Below, piece after piece: positions 1 to 5,687 of a stretch of 5,732 nucleotides of DNA (positions within the stretch are counted from its first letter, which is position 1; every line of letters begins with the position of its first letter). The notes beneath the pieces are model-generated. The model was not told where the DNA came from. It saw only the letters and a program-made list of their open reading frames with translations, and did not search any database. This stretch comes from Clostridium sp. UBA6758 (GTDB lineage Bacteria; Bacillota; Clostridia; Clostridiales; Clostridiaceae). The DNA is taken from NCBI GenBank assembly GCA_002453475.1, contig DKGY01000054.1, positions 25,803 to 31,534 of the forward strand. Direction: 5' to 3'. A program made the position numbers and the translations under genes.

Positions 1-111
1 ATTAGTCGCAGCTCCAGAATTTTTTTCTTCACCCTTACCGCATCCAACTAATGCAACTGATGTTATCATAGATAACGCTAATAATGATGCTAGTATTTTT
101 TTACTTTTCAT
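1..111 (-). CDS. oppA: Oligopeptide-binding lipoprotein OppA (N-terminal 37 codons; runs off the left edge)
   Basis: This is the 5' end of the substrate-binding receptor of the adjacent peptide importer. The 37 visible residues form a typical lipoprotein signal peptide. They have a basic start (MKSKK), a hydrophobic core at about residues 6-22, and the lipobox LVGC, in which Cys24 would be lipidated and become residue 1 of the mature protein. A flexible, charged and Ser/Gly/Ala-rich linker (GKGEEKNSGAATN) follows. The ATG start is supported by a strong GAGGGGG site seven bases upstream. The binding domain lies outside the window, so the assignment to OppA rests on the lipoprotein signal plus position directly downstream of oppBCDF on the same strand. 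Another solute-binding lipoprotein is possible but less likely. It is separated from oppF by a terminator and has its own promoter, so it is probably expressed apart from the translocator genes. Confidence 0.85.
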   Translation of the reverse strand, partial: MKSKKILASLLALSMITSVALVGCGKGEEKNSGAATN

Positions 112-118
112 AAGTAAT

Positions 119-125
119 CCCCCTC
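119..125 (-). promoter_or_regulatory. Ribosome binding site of oppA
   Basis: GAGGGGG on the minus strand, seven bases before the ATG of the lipoprotein gene. It fixes the start codon, because no other in-frame start gives both this spacing and a complete signal peptide. Confidence 0.8.
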
Positions 126-182
126 AAAATAATATAGTTTAGTTCGAAAATTCTAAATCTTCATTCTAAACTCTGTTCATCT

Positions 183-263
183 TTGTCGTTAATCTCTGTG
201 TATATTTCTACACATTTCCTCATAACTTTTATTTATTTTTATAATACACCCTTTTAACGACAA
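183..263. repeat. 10-bp inverted repeat flanking the oppA -10 region (possible operator)
   Basis: TTGTCGTTAA at 183-192 is matched exactly by its reverse complement TTAACGACAA at 254-263. One arm fills most of the promoter spacer next to the -35 box. The other lies about 40-50 bases inside the predicted transcript, 71 bases away. A shortened near-copy, TTGTCGTAA, is at 445-453. The 254-263 arm lies upstream of the predicted start, so the pair cannot fold in the oppA mRNA, which favours a protein-binding site on DNA. I do not recognise the motif as the site of a particular regulator. Confidence 0.45.
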
Positions 264-269
264 TGTCAA
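241..269 (-). promoter_or_regulatory. Probable SigA-type promoter of oppA
   Basis: On the minus strand there is a perfect -35 box TTGACA (269-264), a 17-base spacer and a -10 box TATTAT (246-241, five of six consensus bases), followed by an A-rich stretch. This predicts a transcript start near 234 and a leader of about 120 bases before the oppA ATG. The leader contains two weak inverted repeats: 197-202 with 209-214 (TGTGTA/TACACA) and 136-142 with 166-172 (AGTTTAG/CTAAACT). The promoter makes oppA independent of oppBCDF. The spacer overlaps one arm of a 10-bp inverted repeat that may be an operator. Predicted from sequence only. Confidence 0.75.
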
Positions 270-720
270 TGTTCACTTTTCCGACTAAAGACACATTAAT
301 TATAATTTTATTCAATTATATGAATTATCTTCTCCATTCTCTACACAAAACACCTTATTTTTCAACAAAATATTACAAGCATAAGAATAATTATTATTTT
401 TATTAACATTGGCATATCTACTTTATGGGGTTTCATATTGTTTTTTGTCGTAATTTGTAGTTTTTTTAATGAAATGATTAATTAAATTAGATATATGAAT
501 TGCCGCTTTTATGAAAATTCTTTTTTCTGTATTTTCTTTAAATAACATTTAACTGAATTTAATAAATGCTTTTCTACTAAATATTCATATATTATCTCCT
601 TTTATATTATTACTAAGACATAAAACAATTAATATGCCTAGTAATAAAACTCAATCATTGAATAAACTTTACATATCCCTTTCTTTTATCATATATAACA
701 ACACCATTTTTCTTACCTCT

Positions 721-763
721 TTAACAACAAAAAAGATAAGAGTATTTCAATACTCTTATCTTT
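721..763 (-). terminator. Rho-independent terminator after oppF
   Basis: A near-perfect hairpin starts ten bases past the oppF stop codon. Arms 732-745 and 750-763 (AAAGATAAGAGTAT / ATACTCTTATCTTT) pair over 14 bp around a four-base loop. In the minus direction the stem runs into a T-rich tail (TTTTTTGTTGTT). It should end the oppBCDF transcript before oppA. The plus-direction tail is less T-rich, so I assign it to the minus strand, though weak bidirectional use is possible. Confidence 0.9.
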
Positions 764-772
764 CTATTCTAA

Positions 773-1741
773 TTATAATATATGGCATGCAGCAAAGTGA
801 TTTGGCTCAATTTCTCTAAACTCAGGATTCTTTTCACTACATATAGGTTTTGCATATCTACATCTTGGTGCAAATCTACAACCTGGTTTAGGATTTATTG
901 GACTAGGCACTTCTCCTTCTAGAGGTATTCTTGCTTTTTTCTTAGTAGCATCAGGATCAGGAATTGGAATCGCTGATAATAATGCTTGAGTATATGGATG
1001 TAACGGCTTATCATATAAATCTTTACTGCTAGCAAGTTCTACCATAGTTCCTAAATACATAACCCCAACTCTATCAGATATATGTTTAACCATTGATAGG
1101 TCATGGGCTATGAATAAATATGTTAACCCTAATTCATTTTGTAATTTTATCAATAAGTTAACAACTTGTGCTTGAATAGACACATCTAGAGCAGAAATAG
1201 GTTCGTCACAAACTATGAAGTCTGGTTCTATAGCAAGAGCTCTTGCTATACCTATTCTTTGTCTTTGTCCACCTGAAAATTCATGTGGGAATCTAGATGC
1301 GTGCTCTTTATTTAATCCTACTAATTGTAGCAATTCATAAATTCTAGCCTGTCTTTCATTACCTTTGTGAAGGTTATGAATATCTATTCCTTCCCCAATA
1401 ATATCTCCAACAGTCATTCTTGGATTTAGTGATGCATAAGGGTCCTGAAATATTATTTGAGCTCTTCTAGTAAATTCTTTTTTTTGTTTTTTATCGTATT
1501 TACTAATGTCATCTCCATCAAATAAAATTTCACCACCTGTTGCGCCGTAAAGTCCCATTACTGTTCTTCCACAAGTTGTTTTTCCACAACCCGATTCTCC
1601 AACAAGACCTAATGTTTCGCCTTTTAATATATTAAAGCTAACATCATCTACTGCTTTAAGTGTGGCATTCTTACCAACCTCAAAATACTTCTTAAGATTC
1701 TTTACTTCAATTAAAACTTCCTTTTTATTTGTTTCAGCCAT
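773..1741 (-). CDS. oppF: Oligopeptide ABC transporter ATP-binding protein OppF
   Basis: One of two ATPases that power peptide import, working at the cytoplasmic face as a heterodimer with OppD. The 322 residues carry a complete ABC domain: Walker A GESGCGKT (48-55), Q-loop FQDP (98-101), signature FSGGQRQR (155-162), Walker B FIVCDE (175-180, catalytic Glu180), D-loop SALD (183-186) and switch His213. The C-terminal oligopeptide-transporter extension has Cys288, 294, 301 and 319 in the spacing CX5CX6CX17C, which in some OppD/DppD relatives binds a [4Fe-4S] cluster. The open frame extends three codons further to a GTG at 1750, but that GTG is part of the ribosome binding site GAGGTGA; the ATG at 1741 has ideal five-base spacing, so I use it. 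It is the last gene of the oppBCDF unit, one base past the oppD stop and just before a terminator. DppF or AppF is the alternative name; the OppC neighbour favours Opp. Confidence 0.95.
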   Translation of the reverse strand: MAETNKKEVLIEVKNLKKYFEVGKNATLKAVDDVSFNILKGETLGLVGESGCGKTTCGRTVMGLYGATGGEILFDGDDISKYDKKQKKEFTRRAQIIFQDPYASLNPRMTVGDIIGEGIDIHNLHKGNERQARIYELLQLVGLNKEHASRFPHEFSGGQRQRIGIARALAIEPDFIVCDEPISALDVSIQAQVVNLLIKLQNELGLTYLFIAHDLSMVKHISDRVGVMYLGTMVELASSKDLYDKPLHPYTQALLSAIPIPDPDATKKKARIPLEGEVPSPINPKPGCRFAPRCRYAKPICSEKNPEFREIEPNHFAACHIL

Positions 1742-1742
1742 C

Positions 1743-2765
1743 TTACTCACCTCTTCTTAACGCTTCTGGAATTTCAACCTTAGGTGCCATTGGATGTTTT
1801 AACCAACATAACACCTGGTGATCATTCTCTATATTGGTAACTTCTGGCATCTCCTCTAAACATATTTGCATACAATATTCACATCTTGCAGCAAATGGAC
1901 ATCCGATCGGTGGTTTAACTAAATCTGGTGGAGTACCATTTAAAGCGTAAAGCGTATCCTTATTTTTTGTATCAAGTCTTGGCACTGATTGAAGTAATGC
2001 CCAAGTATAAGGATGTTGAGGATTCGCAAATATCTCCTCCACAGTACCTCTTTCAATAACTTGACCTGCATACATTACTTGAATTCTATCTGCAGTGTCT
2101 GCAACAACACCAAGATCATGAGTAATAAGCATAACTGCAGTTCCTAGTTTCTTTTGAAGATCTCCTATAAGATCCATTATTTGCGCTTGTATAGTAACAT
2201 CTAGAGCAGTAGTTGGCTCGTCTGCAATAAGTATCTTTGGATTACACGCAAGCGCTATAGCTATCATAGCTCTTTGTCTCATACCACCTGAGAATTCGTG
2301 AGGATATTGATGAGCTCTCTTATCTGCATTTGATATATTAACAAGATCAAGCATCTTTATTGCTTCTTTCATTGCTTCTGCTTTATTCATACCTCTATGA
2401 ATTATTAAACTCTCAGCAATTTGTTTTCCAACCGTCATTGTAGGATTTAATGAAGTCATAGGATCTTGGAATATCATAGATATATCTGACCCTCTTAATT
2501 TTCTTAATTCCTTCTCATTCATATCTAAAATATTTTTACCATCAAAAATAATTTTAGAATCTTTCTTAATTTCTGCCGGCATTGGTTCTGGTAATAGTCT
2601 CATTATAGCTTTTGATGTAACTGTTTTTCCACAACCTGATTCTCCAACTATAGCTAAAGTTTCACCCTTATCGAGATGAAAATCTACACCTCTTACTGCC
2701 TTTACTTCACCAGCATAGGTATGAAATGAAACTTGTAAATTTTCTACATCTAAAATTCTTTCCAT
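1743..2765 (-). CDS. oppD: Oligopeptide ABC transporter ATP-binding protein OppD
   Basis: Partner ATPase of OppF in the peptide importer. The 340 residues show Walker A GESGCGKT (41-48), Q-loop FQDP (99-102), signature FSGGMRQR (158-165), Walker B ILIADE (178-183, catalytic Glu183), D-loop TALD (186-189) and switch His216, so both half-sites of the heterodimer look catalytically intact. The C-terminal extension carries Cys289, 295, 302 and 320, the same CX5CX6CX17C spacing as OppF, plus an extra Cys298. After Cys320 there is a tail of about 20 residues (WLKHPMAPKVEIPEALRRGE) absent from OppF. The ATG is preceded by a G-rich site (GGGGGG) eight bases away; a nearer ATG at 2772 is out of frame. 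It starts 14 bases after the oppC stop, and its final codons hold the oppF ribosome binding site. Length and order match the B-C-D-F arrangement of Opp systems. Confidence 0.95.
   Translation of the reverse strand: MERILDVENLQVSFHTYAGEVKAVRGVDFHLDKGETLAIVGESGCGKTVTSKAIMRLLPEPMPAEIKKDSKIIFDGKNILDMNEKELRKLRGSDISMIFQDPMTSLNPTMTVGKQIAESLIIHRGMNKAEAMKEAIKMLDLVNISNADKRAHQYPHEFSGGMRQRAMIAIALACNPKILIADEPTTALDVTIQAQIMDLIGDLQKKLGTAVMLITHDLGVVADTADRIQVMYAGQVIERGTVEEIFANPQHPYTWALLQSVPRLDTKNKDTLYALNGTPPDLVKPPIGCPFAARCEYCMQICLEEMPEVTNIENDHQVLCWLKHPMAPKVEIPEALRRGE
1747..1753 (-). promoter_or_regulatory. oppF ribosome binding site inside the end of oppD
   Basis: GAGGTGA lies within the last codons of oppD (Arg-Gly-Glu) and directly abuts its TAA stop. 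It gives five-base spacing to the ATG at 1741. An initiation at the GTG of 1750 would have to start on the site itself. The arrangement implies translational coupling of OppD and OppF. Confidence 0.8.
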
Positions 2766-2779
2766 TTGCCATTCCCCCC

Positions 2780-3700
2780 TTATTGACGTAATTTAGGATC
2801 TAGTGCGTCTCTTAAACCATCACCTAATAAATTGAAAGATAACATTGTTAATGAAATCGCTAAGGCAGGGAAAATTAATTGATAAGCATAGAACATTATA
2901 GTCTGTTGTCCTGCAGCTGCAAGAGCTCCCCAGCTTGTCATAGGTGATTGAACACCTATTCCTAAGAAACTTAAGAAAGCTTCAGCGAATATAAATCCTG
3001 GTATATCAAATGTTATAGCAACAATCATTACACCTAAAGTATTTGGAACTAAGTGTTTTGCTATTACTCTTGATGGATTTGCTCCTAATGCTTTTGCAGC
3101 AAGTACATATTCTTGCTCCTTAATTTGCAAAAGTTGTCCTCTTACAAGTCTAGCCATATAACACCATCCTGTTATGGTCATGGCTATAATAAGTGGTGCC
3201 ATACCACCCTGATCCATAAGAACTCTGATAAGTATAACTAATACAAGGTACGGAATACTAACTAATATCTCTAATATTCTCATCATGATATCATCAGCAA
3301 TTCCACCAAGATATCCAGCTATACCACCATAAATTGTTCCTACAACAGTGTCTACAATAGCTCCAATTATTCCTATAGTGATAGATATTCTACCACCAAT
3401 CCAAACTCTTGAAAATAAGTCTCTACCTAAATTATCTGTCCCAAACCAATATGTTGAGTTTGGTTTTATATTTGACATATCACTATTTGTAGCTTGATAT
3501 TCAAATTTACCTATTATAGGTCCTATAATTGTCATTAATACGATTAGTCCTAATAACACTAACGAAATCATAGCTACCTTATTCTTTTTAAGTCTTCTCC
3601 ATGCATCTTGCCAGTAGGTCATACTAGGTCTAAGTATTCCCTCCGAATCTAGGTTATCACAACCTATAATCTGAAATTTTTCTTTTGAAAGTTCTACCAT
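2780..3700 (-). CDS. oppC: Oligopeptide ABC transporter permease OppC
   Basis: One of the two membrane subunits that form the peptide channel. The 306 residues begin with an OppC-type N-terminal cytoplasmic stretch (to about 42) and a first helix (about 43-62). An extracytoplasmic segment with the characteristic motif WFGTDNLGRD (85-94) follows. The core has about five more helices (roughly 105-130, 140-162, 166-185, 222-245, 271-293). The coupling loop (EAA motif) at about 197-220 reads EYVLAAKALG...HLVPN and would dock on one of the ATPases. The protein ends in the typical GDGLRDALDPKLR. Sequence style and length closely resemble Bacillus-type OppC from memory. The ATG has AGGAGGG six bases upstream, and that site includes the stop codon of oppB, so translation of the two permeases is probably coupled. 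Confidence 0.95.
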   Translation of the reverse strand: MVELSKEKFQIIGCDNLDSEGILRPSMTYWQDAWRRLKKNKVAMISLVLLGLIVLMTIIGPIIGKFEYQATNSDMSNIKPNSTYWFGTDNLGRDLFSRVWIGGRISITIGIIGAIVDTVVGTIYGGIAGYLGGIADDIMMRILEILVSIPYLVLVILIRVLMDQGGMAPLIIAMTITGWCYMARLVRGQLLQIKEQEYVLAAKALGANPSRVIAKHLVPNTLGVMIVAITFDIPGFIFAEAFLSFLGIGVQSPMTSWGALAAAGQQTIMFYAYQLIFPALAISLTMLSFNLLGDGLRDALDPKLRQ

Positions 3701-3711
3701 ACTTATCCCTC

Positions 3712-4644
3712 CTAACGCTTACTACTTGATACTCTTATTCTTGGGTCAACCAATCCATAGATTATATCAACTAAGAATAATGCAATTATAAATAATGCTG
3801 ATACGAAAATCGCTTGTCCCATTATCATAGTATAATCTCTATCTGTAACTGCTGATACGAAATATTGTCCAAGTCCCGGTATTGAAAATATACTTTCAAC
3901 TACGAAAGAACCTGTAAATATATTAGCAACTTGTGGGCCTAGAAGGGTAATAGCTGGTAAAATAGCATTTCTTATAACATGCTTAAATACCAAACTAACC
4001 TTAGAAACTCCCTTAGCCTTAGCTGTTATTATATAGTCTTGTCCAATAACATCAAGACAGTTAGCTCTCATATATCTTGCATAAGTAGCTATAGGAGCAA
4101 AGCTTAGTGCTATGGTAGGCAATATAGTATGCTTAAACTCTCCCCATCCTGTTGTTGGTAACCATCTTAATTCAACTGTAAAGAAATATTGCAGTAATGA
4201 TGCTACAACAAAGCTTGGTACAGATATACCAACTATAGCTATGAACATTACTAAATAATCTGGCCATTTTCCTCTATTAAATGCAGCTACAATACCTAAT
4301 AAGATACCAATTGAAACTCCCACTAAAAGACCTTGCCCACCAATTTGTGCCGAAATAGGTGCATGTTTCTTAATAGTTTCTGTAATATCTCTTCCTGGTG
4401 ATGCTAGAGATTGTCCTAAGTCTCCGTGTAAAGCATTCTTAACGAATAAACTATATTGAGTTAAAAGTGGCTGGTCTAATCCATATTTAGCATAATAGTT
4501 AGCTCTGATTTGCTCTGGAAGTTTTCTTGCTGCCACCGCAAGTGGATCTCCAGGCATAGCATGGATAAGCATAAATGTTATTGATGATGCAATGAATAAT
4601 GTCAATAACATATATCCAAATCTTTTTAGGGTAAATTTAAACAT
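3712..4644 (-). CDS. oppB: Oligopeptide ABC transporter permease OppB
   Basis: First gene of the importer operon and partner permease of OppC. From the preferred start the protein is 310 residues with six predicted helices (about 9-29, 100-121, 128-152, 171-190, 228-248, 273-298). After helix 1 comes the family motif PGDP (31-34) and a long extracytoplasmic segment with YGLDQPL (54-60). The coupling loop DYIITAKAKG...HVIRN is at 203-226. The C-terminal signature FSIPGLGQYFVSAVTDRDY is followed by the DPRIR end. Two in-frame ATGs compete: 4650 touches the ribosome binding site GGAGGG with no spacer, while 4644 lies six bases from it and starts MFKFTLKRF, the usual beginning of this family, so I use 4644. 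The gene ends with TAG, which overlaps the oppC ribosome binding site. No gene lies upstream on this strand within the window, so this is the operon head. Confidence 0.95.
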   Translation of the reverse strand: MFKFTLKRFGYMLLTLFIASSITFMLIHAMPGDPLAVAARKLPEQIRANYYAKYGLDQPLLTQYSLFVKNALHGDLGQSLASPGRDITETIKKHAPISAQIGGQGLLVGVSIGILLGIVAAFNRGKWPDYLVMFIAIVGISVPSFVVASLLQYFFTVELRWLPTTGWGEFKHTILPTIALSFAPIATYARYMRANCLDVIGQDYIITAKAKGVSKVSLVFKHVIRNAILPAITLLGPQVANIFTGSFVVESIFSIPGLGQYFVSAVTDRDYTMIMGQAIFVSALFIIALFLVDIIYGLVDPRIRVSSSKR

Positions 4645-4650
4645 CGTCAT

Positions 4651-4656
4651 CCCTCC
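4651..4656 (-). promoter_or_regulatory. oppB ribosome binding site (decides the start)
   Basis: GGAGGG on the minus strand. The ATG at 4650 follows it with no gap, while the ATG at 4644 is six bases away, the normal distance. This makes OppB two residues shorter than the longest open frame. Confidence 0.8.
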
Positions 4657-4887
4657 ATTTTAAGTAAAAATATGCAATAAAATCCCCATCTACTGCATTT
4701 CCCCCAACATTAACCTTTTTCTACCTTAAGCACAATGAGACATTATTAGAAATTACACCTCACCTATAGACTCCCATAAATGAAATGTAAATATTTAATG
4801 CATCCTTAAGTTTATTAATGATATCGTATACAAAGCTATTTGTTTTATAATATTTGTATTTAATATACTAAAAAACTTCGGCACTCA

Positions 4888-4932
4888 TTATTTCTTTTTT
4901 TGTCTCAAATCAACTTTTAAACTGCAATGCAT
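4888..4932 (-). CDS. Possible 14-residue leader ORF upstream of oppB (doubtful)
   Basis: The minus strand has AAGGGG five bases before an ATG opening a 14-codon ORF (MHCSLKVDLRQKKK). Its TAA overlaps the ATG of a further six-codon ORF (MSAEVF) as TAATG. The ribosome binding site partly lies in the right-hand arm of an 8-bp inverted repeat (4940-4947 with 4973-4980, CCTTACTA/TAGTAAGG). Such an arrangement could be a regulatory leader peptide in the oppB mRNA. ORFs this short arise often by chance in AT-rich DNA, and no conservation can be tested here, so confidence is low. Confidence 0.15.
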   Translation of the reverse strand: MHCSLKVDLRQKKK

Positions 4933-4939
4933 TATTTCC

Positions 4940-4980
4940 CCTTACTAACACCTCCCACACTATTAATAAAACTAGTAAGG
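4940..4980. repeat. 8-bp inverted repeat in the oppB upstream region
   Basis: CCTTACTA (4940-4947) and TAGTAAGG (4973-4980) are exact reverse complements separated by 25 bases. In a minus-strand transcript the stem would cover the AAGG of the small ORF's ribosome binding site and expose a second Shine-Dalgarno-like GGGAGG in the loop. There is no T tract, so it is not a terminator. Confidence 0.4.
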
Positions 4981-5249
4981 CTTCATTCCTTTAACATTAC
5001 TAAAACACACTTAAGATGCTATTATAAAATCAGTAAAAACGATTTATTTAAATAGTTAGTTCCTTTGAAATATTTTGACAATTGCCACAATATCAAAGCC
5101 ACTCACTTTTTAAAAACAGCAATAAGGAATTATATAACTGCGCTTCAATCATTCATACATATTTCATATGTAATATGTGGACATGGGTTTTAGTAGTTGT
5201 AATTGTTAAAAGTATGAAAATAAAAATAATAATAAATTCATTTTTTATA

Positions 5250-5278
5250 ATATTAACACAGGTTTCTGTAGGTGTCAA
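5250..5278 (-). promoter_or_regulatory. Candidate promoter of the oppBCDF operon
   Basis: This is the best minus-strand promoter match in the gap: perfect -35 TTGACA (5278-5273), 17-base spacer, -10 TAATAT (5255-5250, four of six) with an extended-minus-10 TG one base upstream (5258-5257). An A-rich run follows. A start near 5243 would give oppB an unusually long leader of about 600 bases. I found no equally good promoter closer to oppB, but a weaker one could be used instead, for example TATAAT at 5026-5021, which lacks a recognisable -35. Confidence 0.45.
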
Positions 5279-5308
5279 ACTATTTTAATACATAATTTGT
5301 TCTTAAGA

Positions 5309-5321
5309 TTACAAATTGTAA
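5309..5321. repeat. Odd palindrome TTACAA-A-TTGTAA
   Basis: A 6+1+6 palindrome, about 30 bases upstream of the -35 of the candidate oppB promoter. Size and position suit a dimeric regulator site, but short AT-rich palindromes are common by chance and I cannot name a protein for it. Confidence 0.3.
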
Positions 5322-5439
5322 CAAAATATTAGATAATATATTAAATTCATATAATTTGTACCCCTATATATCTTCATATTTTTACACAATTAACCATATG
5401 CATCTTTTTATTTAAAATATTATCTGTGAATTTTTAAAA

Positions 5440-5482
5440 TTATTCTTTGATTTTTAAAATTTTATTAAATATCAAAGAATAA
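5440..5482. repeat. 12-bp AT-rich inverted repeat (hairpin or operator)
   Basis: TTATTCTTTGAT (5440-5451) is matched exactly by ATCAAAGAATAA (5471-5482). After one mismatch the stem can continue for five more A/T pairs, leaving a loop of about seven bases. It contains only two G-C pairs per arm and no clear T tract on either side, so a terminator is doubtful. The left part overlaps a direct repeat of ATTTTTAAAATT at 5430-5441 and 5450-5461, exactly 20 bases apart. It lies about 80 bases before the candidate asd -35. Confidence 0.45.
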
Positions 5483-5563
5483 CTTTATACTCCCAAAAAC
5501 TCTTTAACATTATAGTTTCATAAATATTATTTAAATATATTCTATTTATCCCTTAACTTACCA

Positions 5564-5594
5564 TTGCATCTTTATTATGTACTTACCCTATAAT
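5564..5594 (+). promoter_or_regulatory. Candidate promoter of asd
   Basis: A perfect -10 TATAAT at 5589-5594 is preceded, with a 19-base spacer, by a weak -35 TTGCAT (5564-5569, three of six). The start would fall near 5601, giving a leader of about 87 bases that contains both the palindrome at 5618-5633 and the hairpin that covers the ribosome binding site. Confidence 0.5.
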
Positions 5595-5617
5595 AAAATT
5601 TTATATATAAATTTAAT

Positions 5618-5682
5618 AAAGTTATATAACTTTACCTCTTTAAGTTATATAATGTATTATAAATATAACTTAAATGAGGTGG
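5618..5682 (+). promoter_or_regulatory. asd leader with ribosome-site-sequestering hairpin and competing upstream stem
   Basis: The region holds four copies of AAGTTATAT in alternating orientation (5619-5627, 5624-5632 inverted, 5642-5650, 5663-5671 inverted). The first two form a perfect 16-bp palindrome (5618-5633). The last two form a long stem: 5634-5650 pairs with 5663-5680 over 17 bp with a single bulged T5675 and a 12-base loop. Its base is ACCTC paired to GAGGT, the core of the asd ribosome binding site, and two G-U pairs can extend it over the rest of the site. Alternatively 5622-5632 can pair with 5642-5652 (11 bp), which breaks the first stem and frees the site. The pairing is seen directly; use as an RNA switch is inference. 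A DNA operator is the main alternative. Confidence 0.6.
5676..5682 (+). promoter_or_regulatory. asd ribosome binding site
   Basis: GAGGTGG, five bases before the TTG at 5688. It supports the non-ATG start and is the 3' strand of the sequestering hairpin. Confidence 0.8.
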
Positions 5683-5687
5683 TATTT

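Larger units (their letters stand above)
112..728. other. oppF-oppA intergenic region, no convincing gene
   Basis: A very AT-rich stretch between the oppF terminator and the oppA start. It holds the oppA ribosome binding site, leader and promoter (112-269). Beyond that I see only fragments: a strong ribosome-binding sequence AGGAG at 600-596 (minus) seven bases before a three-codon ORF (588-577), a short open frame at 509-586, and a 24-codon hydrophobic ORF at 362-436 (minus) without a ribosome binding site. The segment at about 270-360 holds nothing I can name. No RNA gene or mobile element was seen. Confidence 0.6.
4645..5687. other. Long divergent intergenic region between oppB and asd
   Basis: About one kilobase of AT-rich DNA without a convincing protein gene. 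It must hold the promoters of both divergent units. From left to right I see: a possible 14-codon ORF with a hairpin at its ribosome binding site (4888-4980, minus), an inverted repeat at 4828-4859 (ATACAAA/TTTGTAT, inside an A/T-rich stretch), a good minus-strand promoter candidate at 5250-5278, an odd palindrome at 5309-5321, a 12-bp inverted repeat at 5440-5482, the asd promoter candidate (5564-5594) and the structured asd leader. No tRNA, T-box or lysine-riboswitch core was recognised. Confidence 0.6.

Noticed and set aside
138..152. Possible CodY box (TTCGAAAATT) in the oppA leader
   Set aside because: One half matches the known AATTTTC-N-GAAAATT pattern but the other half has five mismatches, so I do not call it.
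386..395. AATAATTATT palindrome as a Fur-like site
   Set aside because: It is a short pure A/T palindrome without the GATAAT/ATTATC halves, expected often by chance here.
634..819. 61-codon plus-strand open frame
   Set aside because: It runs through the oppF terminator and into the end of oppF in antisense, has no ribosome binding site and has a low-complexity composition.
5075..5103. Plus-strand TTGACA as a promoter
   Set aside because: No -10-like hexamer follows at 16-18 bases, and no gene begins within several hundred bases downstream.
5082..5288. 68-codon plus-strand open frame starting at TTG, with two hydrophobic stretches (internal ATG at 5175)
   Set aside because: Neither the TTG nor the internal ATG has a ribosome binding site. 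It overlaps the minus-strand promoter candidate, and Ile/Val/Lys-rich frames are expected in DNA this AT-rich.
5595..5687. Lysine riboswitch or T-box upstream of asd
   Set aside because: The space after the promoter candidate is too short, and no T-box GGTGG-ACC motif or lysine-riboswitch core was seen. The structure present is a simple long stem.
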